The notes: a model not told the origin generated them from the sequence alone. DNA of 64,000 bases from Prevotella melaninogenica (GCF_018128065.1 NZ_CP072360.1:376501-440500); one strand, 5' to 3'; positions 38,897 to 48,921 are shown, numbered from the stretch's first letter. Numbers and translations: made by a program.

Positions 38897-41152
38897 TTAA
38901 TCGTTGTGCTCGGAGTCATTGTGCTCACGACGTGGACGACGCTCATCAAAACGACGCTCACCGTCACGACGTGGACGACGATCACCGCGTGGACGGCGCT
39001 GTGGTTCAACATAACCCTCTGGCTTCTCAAGCAATACGCGGCGTGAAAGCTTGTACTTACCAGTCTTAGGATCGATGTCGAGGAGCTTTACCTTCAGCTT
39101 ATCGCCTTCCTTGATACCTGCCTCTTCAACAGTCTCAAGGCGCTTCCAATCGATTTCTGAGATGTGGAGCAAGCCGTCCTTACCCGGTAGAATCTCTACG
39201 AAGCAGCCGTATGGCATAATTGAACGTACTGTACCCTCGTAAACCTCACCAATCTCTGGAACGGCAACGATTGCCTTAATCTTACCAAGGGCAGCATCGA
39301 TTGAATCCTTGTTAGGGGCAGAAACCTGTACCTTACCAACACCATCAGTCTCCTCGATAGTGATAGTAGCACCTGTTTCTTCCTGCATCTGCTGGATAAT
39401 CTTACCACCAGGACCGATAACAGCACCAATGAACTCCTTAGGAATCTCCAACTGAACGATACGTGGAACCTGTGGTTTCATCTCAGCACGTGGCTCAGAG
39501 ATAGTCTCAGTCATGATGCCAAGGATATGCTCACGAGCTGCCTTTGCCTGCATAAGCGCCTTCTCAAGAATCTCGAATGACAGACCGTCACACTTGATAT
39601 CCATCTGAGTTGCGGTCAAACCGTCCTTAGTACCAGTTGTCTTGAAGTCCATATCGCCCAAGTGGTCCTCATCACCGAGGATATCACTCAACACTGCATA
39701 CTTATCTTCTCCTGGGTTCTTAATAAGACCCATTGCGATACCTGATACTGGCTTCTTCATTGGAACACCTGCATCCATCAATGCGAGTGTACCTGCACAA
39801 ACTGTTGCCATAGAAGAAGAACCATTAGACTCAAGAATCTGACTTACCAAACGAACAGTGTAAGGGAAGTCAGCAGGAATCTGACCCTTCAAACCACGCC
39901 ATGCAAGGTGACCATGACCAATCTCGCGACGCCCTACACCACGCTGAGCCTTAGCCTCACCTGTACAGAATGGAGGGAAGTTATAGTGAAGGAGGAAGCG
40001 CTGGTAGCTCTTCTCCAAAACGTTATCAACCATCTTCTCGTCCATCTTTGTACCGAGAGTACAAGTAGAGAGAGACATTGTCTCACCACGCTGGAAGAGA
40101 GAACTTCCGTGTGGCATTGGTAATGTATCAATCTCGCACCAGATAGGGCGAATCTCATCTGTTGCACGACCGTCCATACGCTTGCCCGTATCAAGTACGC
40201 TACGGCGCATAGAGTCACGCTGAACATCAGCAAAGTAACGGTCAATAAGAGTGTGTTTTTCTTCGAGGTCGTCTTCTGAAAGGTCTGTGTGAGCTGCGTC
40301 ATAAGCCTCGATGAAATCAGACTTAATCTTGTCATAGGTCTCCTCACGGTGCTTCTTATCATCATCACCGCTCTGAGCCTGAGCGTAGCAAGCGTCGTAT
40401 GTAGCCTTACGAAGTTCCTCACGCAACTCCTCATCATTGACTTCATCTTCGTAGGTACGCTTAACATCTGTACCGCAAGCCTTTGAAAGTTCTTCCTGCA
40501 TTTCACACATAGGTTTAATTGCCTCATGTGCAGCCTTCAAAGCACCGATAAGATCCTGCTCAGTAACCTCGTCCATCTCACCCTCTACCATCATGATATT
40601 GTCCTTGGTAGCACCAACCATGAGGTCCATATCAGCTTCCTTCATCTGTGGGAATGTTGGGTTGATAACGTACTCGCCGTTAACACGTGCAACACGAACC
40701 TCTGAAGTAGTATGCTCGATTGGAATATCTGAAGCTGCAAGCGCTGCAGAAGCTGCCAAACCAGCAAGTGCATCAGGCTGATCAACGCCGTCAGCTGACA
40801 GCAACATTACCTGTACATAAACTTCACAGTGATAATCTGATGGGAAAAGTGGACGAAGAACACGGTCCACAAGGCGTGATGTAAGGATTTCGTCGTCATT
40901 GGCTTTGCCTTCGCGCTTGGTGAAACCACCAGGGAAACGACCTGCGGCAGCATACTGCTCGCGATAATCAACTTGCAAAGGCATGAAGTCTGTTCCCGGA
41001 ACTGCCTCTTTAGCTGCACAAACAGTAGCGAGAAGTACAGTGTTACCCATGCGGAGAACTGCTGCACCATCAGCCTGCTTTGCAACCTTTCCGGTTTCAA
41101 TTGAGATGGTTCTTCCATCTGGCAATTGAACTGTTTTCGTAATTACGTTCAT
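38897..41152 (-). CDS. pnp: Polyribonucleotide nucleotidyltransferase (PNPase)
   Basis: 751 residues. Two RNase PH domains flank a helical linker. The second has [13 protein letters not shown] near residue 365, [20 protein letters not shown] and the catalytic [17 protein letters not shown] ([18 protein letters not shown]) and S1 ([20 protein letters not shown]) domains follow. The last 35 residues are an Arg/Asp-rich, low-complexity tail ([16 protein letters not shown]) beyond the usual E. coli end. It degrades RNA 3' to 5' with phosphate. The promoter is ideal and the leader is about 110 bases with pairing GTAAACGTCAAGGC/GAGCCTACC, reminiscent of autoregulated pnp leaders. Confidence 0.98.
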   Translation of the reverse strand: MNVITKTVQLPDGRTISIETGKVAKQADGAAVLRMGNTVLLATVCAAKEAVPGTDFMPLQVDYREQYAAAGRFPGGFTKREGKANDDEILTSRLVDRVLRPLFPSDYHCEVYVQVMLLSADGVDQPDALAGLAASAALAASDIPIEHTTSEVRVARVNGEYVINPTFPQMKEADMDLMVGATKDNIMMVEGEMDEVTEQDLIGALKAAHEAIKPMCEMQEELSKACGTDVKRTYEDEVNDEELREELRKATYDACYAQAQSGDDDKKHREETYDKIKSDFIEAYDAAHTDLSEDDLEEKHTLIDRYFADVQRDSMRRSVLDTGKRMDGRATDEIRPIWCEIDTLPMPHGSSLFQRGETMSLSTCTLGTKMDEKMVDNVLEKSYQRFLLHYNFPPFCTGEAKAQRGVGRREIGHGHLAWRGLKGQIPADFPYTVRLVSQILESNGSSSMATVCAGTLALMDAGVPMKKPVSGIAMGLIKNPGEDKYAVLSDILGDEDHLGDMDFKTTGTKDGLTATQMDIKCDGLSFEILEKALMQAKAAREHILGIMTETISEPRAEMKPQVPRIVQLEIPKEFIGAVIGPGGKIIQQMQEETGATITIEETDGVGKVQVSAPNKDSIDAALGKIKAIVAVPEIGEVYEGTVRSIMPYGCFVEILPGKDGLLHISEIDWKRLETVEEAGIKEGDKLKVKLLDIDPKTGKYKLSRRVLLEKPEGYVEPQRRPRGDRRPRRDGERRFDERRPRREHNDSEHND

Positions 41153-41274
41153 CTAAAATTTTAAAATACTTATTGTTTTGACCAACATCTTTGGGAACCA
41201 AAAGCGGTAACTTTAGGTAGGCTCGAATGCCTTGACGTTTACCTTCTCACGCGTCCCGAAAAAATTAATCCGTG

Positions 41275-41306
41275 CAAATTTACCTATTATATATGTAACA
41301 CCCAAA
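41275..41306 (-). promoter_or_regulatory. Promoter of pnp
   Basis: Minus strand: TTTG (41303-41306), 20-base spacer, TAAATTTG (41275-41282). Confidence 0.75.
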
Positions 41307-41677
41307 TAAAAACGAATTTATTTTAGGTCTGCTAATTATCAGATGTTAAATCGCTTAACTTGCTATTCATTTCCTTTTAATATACTCTTACTATTTTTGT
41401 GGTTCCTTTTCCGTAAAATGTAGGATGCGCTTCGTATAGTCTTAATGGAAGAACTGGAGTTACTCATCAAACAAAAACATAGCTAAGACGTTCAACTAAC
41501 TATTCTATGGTCATCTTCTGCCATAGAAAACTCCTTCAGTTTAATACTTCAAAATCACAAACAAGGCGCAGAAAAATCATTACAAAACTTCAAGTAAAAA
41601 AGCTATAAATAACGACAAAAATACGAATAAGAGGCAGACTTATAACCGACAGAAAATCAATTGGTTATAAAACAGCA

Positions 41678-41815
41678 AAGTAAGAGGTGCTTAATTGGAC
41701 TTCAAAAGGGCGTTAGTAAGGGTCTTAAAGGGCACCTTTTGCAAGTCAATTAAGCGTCTTTAAGAAGCCAAAAGAGCATGTGTTGGTTTTGAGCCACATG
41801 AAAATAATTTACATG
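41678..41815. repeat. Dispersed 140-bp hairpin-type repeat (family C), copy 2
   Basis: Aligns with 30280-30418: core GGTGCTTAATT from 41686, then shared GGGCGTTAGTAAGGGTCTTA and GCACCTTTTGCAAG, with looser similarity to TTTACATG. A 92-codon minus ORF across it (41750-42028) is not credible. Confidence 0.8.
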
Positions 41816-42011
41816 CAACCATAAAGTGAGAATAAGATATTTGAAGATTACGGATAGCGATAATATCGAATTGCATATTATCTTGCAGTTTTTCCATTTG
41901 TAAAACCATCTAATTTGAGCATATCCACACCACGCCAATGCGTAAGCTTTGACACTATTTCCAATCCATGCATTTAACAGAAGCCGCCTCTTTACATATA
42001 GAATAAAAGAA

Positions 42012-42041
42012 GAAAGGCTTCGCATCACTGCGAAGCCTTTC
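42012..42041 (-). terminator. Intrinsic terminator of the orphan transcript
   Basis: GAAAGGCTTCGCA/TGCGAAGCCTTTC perfect stem, four-base loop. The T-rich tail is on the minus-strand side. Confidence 0.8.
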
Positions 42042-42128
42042 GTTTAACATCAGACTTACTCACGTAAATCATGTGTCCTTGTACTAACTCAAATAATTAA
42101 CTTTAATAACGACTATTTTTCTATTTGA
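42012..42128 (-). ncRNA. Candidate small transcript (sRNA or 15-codon peptide mRNA)
   Basis: On the minus strand, a TAACTTTG box at 42134-42141 followed by GC, then about 115 bases, then a perfect 13-base stem hairpin (42012-42041) with tail TTCTTCTTTTATT: a complete orphan transcription unit. It holds one small ORF, 42072 to 42025, preceded by AAGGACAC: MIYVSKSDVKRKASQ, whose stop lies in the terminator loop. I recognise no known RNA family. Could equally be a non-coding regulator. Confidence 0.5.
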
Positions 42129-42133
42129 CAATG

Positions 42134-42141
42134 CAAAGTTA
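42134..42141 (-). promoter_or_regulatory. -7 box of the orphan transcript
   Basis: Minus strand TAACTTTG preceded by a run of T. The -33 position reads TTTT, not TTTG. Confidence 0.5.
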
Positions 42142-42347
42142 CAAAAAAATACATAAAAAAAGATGTAATTCGAGATTATTCAATGACACTTTTAGACTTT
42201 ATAACAATACAAGTGTTTTCATAATATATTTTTAATAGCTTGTGATAAAATACTTTAATCTATCAACTTTTTTTTAGATTTCTCATCTACTCATCCACCC
42301 AATATCCTTTCTTTTTCTTCCATTCCATTGATTTATAAAGGGTTTTA

Positions 42348-42379
42348 TTTGCTCATCTCAACTTCTTAACGTACCTTTG
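42348..42379 (+). promoter_or_regulatory. Promoter of the DEAD-box helicase gene
   Basis: TTTG (42348-42351), 20-base spacer, TACCTTTG (42372-42379), giving a leader of about 137 bases. Confidence 0.75.
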
Positions 42380-42387
42380 CAGCCAAT

Positions 42388-42489
42388 TAAAGGTAACATA
42401 CCACCTGAGAGTCTGCGTACTGACTGGTTGAAGCCCGTCGCAGGCAAGTGTCTTTTTAGTGGGTTCGTTTGGTGGTGAGCTTACCTTTT
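42388..42489 (+). promoter_or_regulatory. Structured 5' leader of the helicase mRNA
   Basis: AAAGGTAA (42389-42396) pairs with TTACCTTT (42481-42488), and inside it ACCACC (42400-42405) pairs with GGTGGT (42471-42476). Within the closed domain CTGCG (42413-42417) pairs with CGCAG (42439-42443). This closing stem spans about 100 bases and begins close to the predicted transcript start. Not a TPP, SAM or cobalamin aptamer by motif. Confidence 0.5.
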
Positions 42490-42520
42490 ATATAGGATAA
42501 TAAAAAATAAACAAACGAAT

Positions 42521-44443
42521 TTGAAGACATTTGAAGAGTTAGGTGTGAGCGAAGAGATTCGTCGCGCCATTAGTGAGCTTGGATTTGAAAATCCAATGCC
42601 TGTACAAGAAGAAGTAATCCCTTATTTACTTGGTAATCGTAACGACGTCATCGCACTGGCACAGACCGGTACGGGTAAGACGGCTGCATTCGGTCTGCCT
42701 TTGCTGCAACGTATTGACACAAGCAGCAAGGAAACACAGGCGGTTGTGCTTAGTCCTACGCGTGAACTTTGCTTGCAGATTGCCGATGACTTGAAGGAAT
42801 TTAGTAAGTATATCCCTCATCTGCACATCGCAGCTGTCTATGGTGGTGCATCTATTGATACACAGATTCGCCAGTTGCGCCATGGTGTACAGATTATCGT
42901 GGCTACACCGGGTCGACTGATTGACCTTATGCACCGTGGAAAGGCTTGTCTTGACAAGGTTAGAAACGTTGTTTTGGACGAGGCTGACGAGATGCTTAAC
43001 ATGGGGTTCCAAGAGAGTATCACCGAGATTTTGACTGGTGTGCCTGAAGACCGTAACACATTGTTGTTCTCGGCTACGATGAGTCGTGACGTTGAGCGCG
43101 TTGCAAAGGGTTATCTACACGACTATAAAGAGATTGTTGTGGGCAGCCGTAACGAGGGTGCTGAGAGTGTAAACCATATCTATTATATGGTGAATGCACG
43201 CGACAAGTACCTTGCTTTGAAGCGATTGGTTGACTTCTATCCAAAGATTTATGCAATTGTGTTCTGTCGTACAAAGATTGAGACGCAGGAGATTGCCGAT
43301 AAGTTGATTAAGGACGGATACAATGCTGAGGCGTTGCATGGCGACCTCTCACAGCAGCAGCGTGACCTTACGATGCAGAAGTTCCGCTCACATCTTACAC
43401 AAATTCTCGTGGCAACAGACGTTGCAGCACGTGGATTAGATGTGAACGACTTGACACACGTTATCAACTATGGTCTGCCTGATGATATTGAGAACTATAC
43501 CCACCGCTCTGGCCGTACAGGTCGTGCAGGCAAGAAGGGTACTTCTATCTCGATTATCCACTCACGTGAGAAATATAAGGTACGTAATATTGAACGCGAA
43601 ATCAGTAAAGAGTTTGTTGACGGAACACTGCCTTCACCAGAGGAAATCTGCAAGAAGCAGCTGTTTAAGACAATGGATGACATTCTGAAGACAGACGTTG
43701 ATGAGGACCAGATTGCTCCTTACATGAAGGATATCAACCGCCAATTTGAGTATATCGATAAGGAGATTGTCATTAAGAAGATTGTAACTGCAACCTTCGG
43801 TCGCTTCCTTGAGTATTATAAGAATGCTCAAGAGATTGAGAAGCCATCATCACGTAATTCTCGTGAGGACAGCCGTGGCACAAGAGGTGAAGGCAGAGGA
43901 AGCCGCAGCCGTGGTCCACGTAAGGCGGAGAGTGGCTACAAGCGACTCTTTATCAACCTCGGTAAGGCAGATGGTTTTTATCCGGGCGAGGTAATGCAGT
44001 TCATCAATAAGAATGTACATGGTAAGCAGGCAGTAGGACATATCGACCTCCTTGCTAAGCAGAGCTACATCGAAGTGCCAGAGCAGGATGCACAGAAGGT
44101 GATGCAGTCACTGGACGGTGCAACCTACAAAGGCCGTAAGGTACGTTGTAACGATGCCGAAGAAGGTGGTCATGGTCGCTCGTCTAATGGTCGTTCAGCA
44201 GGTGGCAACGGTCGCTCTGCAGGTGGACGTGGTGGTTACGGAAGCCGTGGCGAGGGACGTCAGGAGTCTCGTGAGCGCAAGGGGCGTGGTCGTCGTCAGT
44301 ATGATGACAATCCTTTTGGCGGACAGCATAAGTTCAAGAAAGATGATTGGAAAGAACTTATGAAGGGTGGTCCTGCTAAGTTGAAAGGCGATGAACCAGA
44401 CTTCTCTGAGGAAGGTTGGGCAAGACGCAGACCAAAGAAGTAA
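42521..44443 (+). CDS. DEAD-box ATP-dependent RNA helicase with DbpA-type RNA-binding domain
   Basis: 640 residues from a TTG start at 42521 (no nearby in-frame ATG; MKTFEELGVSEEI is the family start). Core motifs are all present: Q motif, AQTGTGKT, PTRELCLQ, TPGR, DEAD (VLDEADEM), SAT, ARGLD and HRSGRTGRAG, residues 1-375. A DbpA RNA-binding domain lies near 480-560 (YKRLFINLGKADGFYPGEV), which in E. coli DbpA and B. subtilis YxiN targets 23S rRNA. Low-complexity Arg/Gly/Ser tracts flank it. Likely role: ribosome assembly or cold adaptation. The structured leader suggests post-transcriptional control. Confidence 0.95.
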   Translation: MKTFEELGVSEEIRRAISELGFENPMPVQEEVIPYLLGNRNDVIALAQTGTGKTAAFGLPLLQRIDTSSKETQAVVLSPTRELCLQIADDLKEFSKYIPHLHIAAVYGGASIDTQIRQLRHGVQIIVATPGRLIDLMHRGKACLDKVRNVVLDEADEMLNMGFQESITEILTGVPEDRNTLLFSATMSRDVERVAKGYLHDYKEIVVGSRNEGAESVNHIYYMVNARDKYLALKRLVDFYPKIYAIVFCRTKIETQEIADKLIKDGYNAEALHGDLSQQQRDLTMQKFRSHLTQILVATDVAARGLDVNDLTHVINYGLPDDIENYTHRSGRTGRAGKKGTSISIIHSREKYKVRNIEREISKEFVDGTLPSPEEICKKQLFKTMDDILKTDVDEDQIAPYMKDINRQFEYIDKEIVIKKIVTATFGRFLEYYKNAQEIEKPSSRNSREDSRGTRGEGRGSRSRGPRKAESGYKRLFINLGKADGFYPGEVMQFINKNVHGKQAVGHIDLLAKQSYIEVPEQDAQKVMQSLDGATYKGRKVRCNDAEEGGHGRSSNGRSAGGNGRSAGGRGGYGSRGEGRQESRERKGRGRRQYDDNPFGGQHKFKKDDWKELMKGGPAKLKGDEPDFSEEGWARRRPKK

Positions 44444-44447
44444 AAGA

Positions 44448-44480
44448 CCCCTCCCCGACCCTCCCCAAAGGGGAGGGAGA
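44448..44480 (+). terminator. GC-rich hairpin after the helicase (repeat family D)
   Basis: CTCCCC-AAA-GGGGAG stem within an ACCCCTCCCC-GACC-context, 5 bases after the stop; same form and orientation as after polA and the glutaminyl cyclase gene. Confidence 0.6.
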
Positions 44481-44569
44481 CTTAGCGCATAACGTTGGAG
44501 AGACTTTCGATAAATAGGCTATACATTGATAATCTTTCGTATAGGTCATTGCTCCATTTATGAAGGGTA

Positions 44570-44655
44570 TTAGGCATCCGCACCATCCGTGCGAAGCATT
44601 AGCACCATTCGTGCGGAGCATCAGCACGAGTAGTGCGGAGCCTCAACACGATAGC
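44570..44655. repeat. 22-bp palindromic-unit array (family A), locus 5
   Basis: Three exact 22-base units from 44578 to 44643, with cores CGCACCATCCGTGCG, AGCACCATTCGTGCG and AGCACGAGTAGTGCG, each followed by GAGCAT- or GAGCCT-like linkers, then a truncated AACACG unit. Confidence 0.85.
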
Positions 44656-44747
44656 TAAAAGGGGAAAGAGAGAAGGCTATTACCGGTATCGTATATCGTA
44701 AGGTATCACCCATATGAAAGCAGTTTCTCAGTTTACCAGCAATAACT

Positions 44748-45107
44748 ATGTACAAAATCATAGCCAGTTTATACCGTTTTAATATGAGAGGGGCTAACAG
44801 AAGCATTCCTTATTTTGCTACCTTGACAAACCTTCTCGCACTGTTTACACTTTGTTTCTTTATAATAATTGTTTTATTAAATATGCAGAGTGTATTAAAA
44901 TTTTGGCATACAGGCTCAAAATCAGGGGATTACCTAATAGGTGCAGTTATTGTCGTTCCCTTATACCTCTTAATGTTTCGTATGTTTCCCGAACGAAAGA
45001 TGAAAGAACGAGAGGCATTACTGACAAAGAAAGAATATCAACTGGGACTATTCTGTTATGTTTTGTTGCTAATAATATTAATGATTATCCTTTTCTCTAT
45101 TATCTAA
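44748..45107 (+). CDS. Small membrane protein of unknown function
   Basis: 119 residues with three predicted membrane segments (about residues 24-46, 62-80 and 96-118: ALFTLCFFIIIVLLN, YLIGAVIVVPLYLLMF, LGLFCYVLLLIILMIILF). The loop between the last two is strongly charged (PERKMKEREALLTKKEY). No known motif is recognised. It stands alone between a family A array and a bidirectional hairpin. The hydrophobic pattern and charge distribution make it a plausible gene, but no promoter box was found. Confidence 0.6.
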   Translation: MYKIIASLYRFNMRGANRSIPYFATLTNLLALFTLCFFIIIVLLNMQSVLKFWHTGSKSGDYLIGAVIVVPLYLLMFRMFPERKMKEREALLTKKEYQLGLFCYVLLLIILMIILFSII

Positions 45108-45171
45108 AAAAGATATTAGATGCTTGTTGTAAAAGTCAATAAATACACTTATAGATACACCTTCACAAAAT

Positions 45172-45207
45172 AAAAGAGGTACGTTCATTCTTGAACATAC
45201 CTCTTTT
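45172..45207. terminator. Bidirectional terminator hairpin
   Basis: AAAAGAGGTA-c-GTTC and GAAC-a-TACCTCTTTT, with A and T runs on both sides, between convergent genes. Confidence 0.8.
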
Positions 45208-45226
45208 AATATATTAAGAGTAACTC

Positions 45227-47350
45227 TTACTGTGGGTTAATTTCCTTCAAAAGGCGGTCAGCATGACCCCACTTATCCATCAAGTAAAGGACGAAACGGA
45301 TGTCAACACCAATACAACGTGCGAGCTTACGATCGAAGTTGATGTCGCTTGAAAGGCTATCCCAGTTGCCGTCGAAAGCAAGACCAATAAGGCGACCCTT
45401 ACCATCGAACATTGGAGAACCTGAGTTACCACCAGTGATATCATTGTTGGTAAGGAAGCAAAGTTGCATCTTACCAGTTGTCTTATCAGCATAACGACCG
45501 AAGTCCTTAGCACTCATAAGTTCCATCATGATAGGCTCTACCTTGTAATCTTCAAGTTTCTTACCCTTCTTCATCTTCTCAACAATACTCTCTGCTGTGG
45601 TGTAGTAGTTGCTATCGAAACCACCAATCATATAGCCACCCACCTGTCCATAAGACATACGCATGGTGAAATTGGCATCACTATAATGTGGCATATCCAT
45701 CTCCATCTGCACCTTTGCCTCGCAGAGTTTCTTCTCTTCCTGCTCGATAGCAGCAAGTTTTTCTGCATAGCTGGTCATAACTTCCTGATAAACCATTACG
45801 AGCTGTATACCAAGTTGGATACCCGGGTCCTCAAAAGTCTTCTCATTATTAAAGAACTTGTAGTCCTTAGTGAGCAGATTACTCTTTGAATAGAGCCAGT
45901 CAGTGTACTTCTTATAGTTGTTACCGAACTTTGTCTTGATGAGTTTGAACTCCTCTGGCAGATATTGAGCAGGTACGTGTGCGGCATAGTTCTTCAACAT
46001 AGCGGCTGTCATCTCCTTATCAAGCGCAATATTCCAGTCGCTGCTATTGTCCTTAAACTGCATGTATTGCTTTGCTGAATCATCCTTATCTCCCTGTGGT
46101 TCGATTGCACCACGAGTGATATCAATAGCTCTCTGAACAAACTCTGACACCTTCCAGAATGACTCGTTCCAGTAAGCCTGAGCCAAAGCAACGTCATTGC
46201 TCTCTTTATAAAGGTTGGCCAACTTAGCAAAGTCAACATTTACAGTTGGGTCCTTCACTGTCTTCTCATCCAACCATCTTTGTATCTTAGCCTCATATTC
46301 AGCCTTCTGACGAATCAAACCGATGGAATCGATACATTTATTCATACCAATAGAGTTCTTCCAGTAGTTAGCTGATGTAACATACTTGTTCTCATATTGG
46401 AGGCGAGTCTTACCGTTCTTGTCCATATACTTCTTCATAAGAGCGAGCTTGATGTCGCGAGCCTGCACACGAACGGTGTTCTCTATATCTCTACGCTGCT
46501 GTATACCGTATGACGACAAGTAACGACTTGTAGAACCCGGATAGCCAATTGTCATCGCAAAATCCTTGTCCTTGTAGCCCTGAAGACTTACAGGAGCCCA
46601 GTTTTCTGGCTGATAAGGCACATTATCCTTTGAATAAGCAGCTGGTCCGTTGGTCTTAGGGTCGGCATAGATACGGAAAACAGAGAAGTCACTTGTTTGT
46701 CGTGGCCACATCCAGTTGTCTGTTTCTCCACCAAACTTACCCATACTCTTTGGAACAGTAAATACCAAACGAACATCTTGGAAGTCCTGATAAGTAGTTG
46801 CATAGTACTTATTTCCCTCATAGAAAGCATCTACACTGATATGCAATGTCTTATCAATCGCCTTAATAGAGTCGGTCAAATGATTTGTAAGAGAATCAAT
46901 GATAGCCTCTGTCTGTTCAGCATTCTTACCTGCAATAAGCTTATTAACGCGAGGAGTAATATCCTCTTGTTTCTTCATGAAAGACACGAACAAATCCTTG
47001 CTTGGTAGTTCCTCTGCATAGCTTTTTGCATAGAAACCATCCTTCATGTAGTCGTGTTCAACGGTTGAAAGGGCATTAATTGCACCGAATCCACAGTGGT
47101 GGTTGGTGAAAACAAGACCTTTCGGTGACACAACAACACCTGAGCAGAAGCCAGAAAAGTTGATAACAGAATTGCTAATAGCGTTAGGTGCGCCGTAAAG
47201 CATGTTACGTGGCAACTGGAATCCTTCGGCTACCATTTGTTCATAGACGGCATCTGGCAAGTTGTAGAGCGTCCACATACCTTCGTCGGCATGCATGGAT
47301 GTACTACCCAATGCGAGAAGTCCGGCTATAAGTAAAGTCGATTTCTTCAT
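45227..47350 (-). CDS. S46 family dipeptidyl peptidase (DPP7/DPP11 type)
   Basis: 707 residues with signal peptide (MKKSTLLIAGLLALGSTSMHA). Trypsin-like double barrel with a helical insert. The catalytic His is in VFTNHHCGFGA near residue 86, Asp in the FQDVRLVF region near 220, and Ser in TGGNSGSPMF near 645; NSGSP is diagnostic. In Porphyromonas these periplasmic enzymes release dipeptides from polypeptides: DPP7 after hydrophobic, DPP11 after acidic residues. The S1-determining position could not be assigned with confidence, so the specificity is open. It begins 29 bases after the flippase stop and so may be cotranscribed. Confidence 0.93.
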   Translation of the reverse strand: MKKSTLLIAGLLALGSTSMHADEGMWTLYNLPDAVYEQMVAEGFQLPRNMLYGAPNAISNSVINFSGFCSGVVVSPKGLVFTNHHCGFGAINALSTVEHDYMKDGFYAKSYAEELPSKDLFVSFMKKQEDITPRVNKLIAGKNAEQTEAIIDSLTNHLTDSIKAIDKTLHISVDAFYEGNKYYATTYQDFQDVRLVFTVPKSMGKFGGETDNWMWPRQTSDFSVFRIYADPKTNGPAAYSKDNVPYQPENWAPVSLQGYKDKDFAMTIGYPGSTSRYLSSYGIQQRRDIENTVRVQARDIKLALMKKYMDKNGKTRLQYENKYVTSANYWKNSIGMNKCIDSIGLIRQKAEYEAKIQRWLDEKTVKDPTVNVDFAKLANLYKESNDVALAQAYWNESFWKVSEFVQRAIDITRGAIEPQGDKDDSAKQYMQFKDNSSDWNIALDKEMTAAMLKNYAAHVPAQYLPEEFKLIKTKFGNNYKKYTDWLYSKSNLLTKDYKFFNNEKTFEDPGIQLGIQLVMVYQEVMTSYAEKLAAIEQEEKKLCEAKVQMEMDMPHYSDANFTMRMSYGQVGGYMIGGFDSNYYTTAESIVEKMKKGKKLEDYKVEPIMMELMSAKDFGRYADKTTGKMQLCFLTNNDITGGNSGSPMFDGKGRLIGLAFDGNWDSLSSDINFDRKLARCIGVDIRFVLYLMDKWGHADRLLKEINPQ

Positions 47351-47379
47351 AATGATATTATTGATTAAATGATACTTGT

Positions 47380-48831
47380 TTATTTCTTTGCAAACCGACT
47401 GCGTAATTTTTGCAGCGGAAAGTCGTGATAAAGCACGTGAGCTATAAAGAGAATAATCACCAATGTATTGATTCCCAAGGCTGCAGGAACGGGCAGATTA
47501 GCGTTAGTATAGCTGATGATAGCAAAGAAGAGACCAGCTATCAGCAGATAGACAAAGATACTCTTCAATGGATAGTCTATCGGATACTTACGCTGACCAA
47601 CAATATATGACAGCACCATTGCCGTAGCATTACCCAAGAAACCTGCCCAAGCGCAGGCAATATAACCGTATTTCGGCACGAAAATGACGTTGATTCCGAT
47701 GATTACAGCACATCCAATCCCTGAGAAGTAAGCTCCCCAAATCGTCTTATCGATGAGCTTATACCAGAAACTTAGATTGAAATAAACACCTGTCATAATA
47801 CCACCAGCCATCACAATAGGTACAACTTTCAGTCCTACCCAGTAGTCACGACCGATGATATGGCGCAAAATATCCATATAACCCATTACGACAAGGAAGG
47901 CAAGAAGCGTAAAGATAATAAAGAATTTCATAGCTCTTGCATAGGTTTCTTTGTTGTCTTTGTCGCGTGCCTTACCAAAGACGAATGGCTCGTAGGCGTA
48001 ACGGAAAGCCTGCGTAATCATTGACATAATCATTGCTATCTTACTTGCAGCACCAAAGATACCCAATTGTGCGTGTGCATCGCTGTCCTTATAGACATAA
48101 GGGAAGATGATATAACCTGCCGTCTGGTTGAGAATTCCCGCAATACCCAGAATGAGAATAGGCCAAGAATACGACAACATCTTCTTTGCTAAAGGCACAT
48201 CAAGTAGCTTACCTCCTGAGAAGAAGCCGTCTTTCAACTCTTTCCTGAAACAGAAAGTGATAGTTGTTGTACATACAAGGTTGATATAGAAGGCATAACC
48301 TACCTCATGTCCGTCAAGGATAAGATAGTAAACAAGATTCAAAGCGATGTTCAAAGCGATGAATAATAGTTTAAAGGCAGCAAACTTAATCGGGCGCTTC
48401 TTGTATCGTAGATAGGCAAAAGGGATAGCCTGAAAGGCATCAATTGCCACTGTGATAGCCATCACCCAAATATAAGAAGGGTGTTCGGAATAACCCATAA
48501 AGTTACTGATAGGCTGCAAAAAGACAAAGACCATCGCTATAAATAGCAGTGAGGAAAGGCCTACCATAGACAAGGTTGTCGAATAAACCTTCTTCGAATC
48601 TTGGTCAGTCTTATTGACATAACGGAAGAAAGTGGTCTCCATTCCGTAGGTCAGAATAACCAATAGCAATGCAGTATAGGCGTAGATGTTTGTGATAACA
48701 CCATAACCACCGCTCGCTGCACTAATCTTAGCAGTATAGAGGGGTACAAGAAGGTAATTAAGAAACCTTCCGATGATACTGCTCATTCCGTAGATGGCAG
48801 TGTCTTTTGCAAGTGATTTTAAATTTGCCAT
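47380..48831 (-). CDS. Polysaccharide flippase (Wzx/MATE-like, MurJ/RfbX superfamily)
   Basis: 483 residues with about 14 hydrophobic segments. The N-terminus LAKDTAIYGMSSIIGRFLNYLLVPLYT and the pattern of short charged loops are typical of oligosaccharide flippases, which move undecaprenyl-linked glycans across the inner membrane. No glycosyltransferases are adjacent, so it may serve O-antigen, capsule or protein O-glycosylation. It begins 90 bases after the SpmAB fusion, with family B repeats in the gap, and precedes the S46 gene by 29 bases. Confidence 0.88.
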   Translation of the reverse strand: MANLKSLAKDTAIYGMSSIIGRFLNYLLVPLYTAKISAASGGYGVITNIYAYTALLLVILTYGMETTFFRYVNKTDQDSKKVYSTTLSMVGLSSLLFIAMVFVFLQPISNFMGYSEHPSYIWVMAITVAIDAFQAIPFAYLRYKKRPIKFAAFKLLFIALNIALNLVYYLILDGHEVGYAFYINLVCTTTITFCFRKELKDGFFSGGKLLDVPLAKKMLSYSWPILILGIAGILNQTAGYIIFPYVYKDSDAHAQLGIFGAASKIAMIMSMITQAFRYAYEPFVFGKARDKDNKETYARAMKFFIIFTLLAFLVVMGYMDILRHIIGRDYWVGLKVVPIVMAGGIMTGVYFNLSFWYKLIDKTIWGAYFSGIGCAVIIGINVIFVPKYGYIACAWAGFLGNATAMVLSYIVGQRKYPIDYPLKSIFVYLLIAGLFFAIISYTNANLPVPAALGINTLVIILFIAHVLYHDFPLQKLRSRFAKK

Positions 48832-48847
48832 TGTTGTTTTGTAGTTT

Positions 48848-48910
48848 AGCTTATTTGCCTTATTAGGCTAATAAGGCTTATAGGGCTAATAGCCCAACAG
48901 TTTAATAGAC
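48848..48910. repeat. TTATTAGGCTAATAAGGC repeat (family B), locus 2
   Basis: Several partial units of TTATTAGGCTAATAAGG and GGGCTAATAGCCC, between flippase and SpmAB genes. Confidence 0.7.
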
Positions 48911-48921
48911 TCAATTATCTC

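Noticed and set aside
39934..40527. 197-codon ORF inside pnp in another frame
   Set aside because: Same-strand shadow of pnp; low-complexity composition.
41750..42028. 92-codon minus-strand ORF
   Set aside because: It overlaps a dispersed repeat and the orphan terminator and has no protein-like pattern.
42400..42420. TPP riboswitch (CTGAGA-like sequence in the helicase leader)
   Set aside because: The rest of the thi-box (ACCC...GAACCTGATCTGG) is absent and the gene is unrelated to thiamine.
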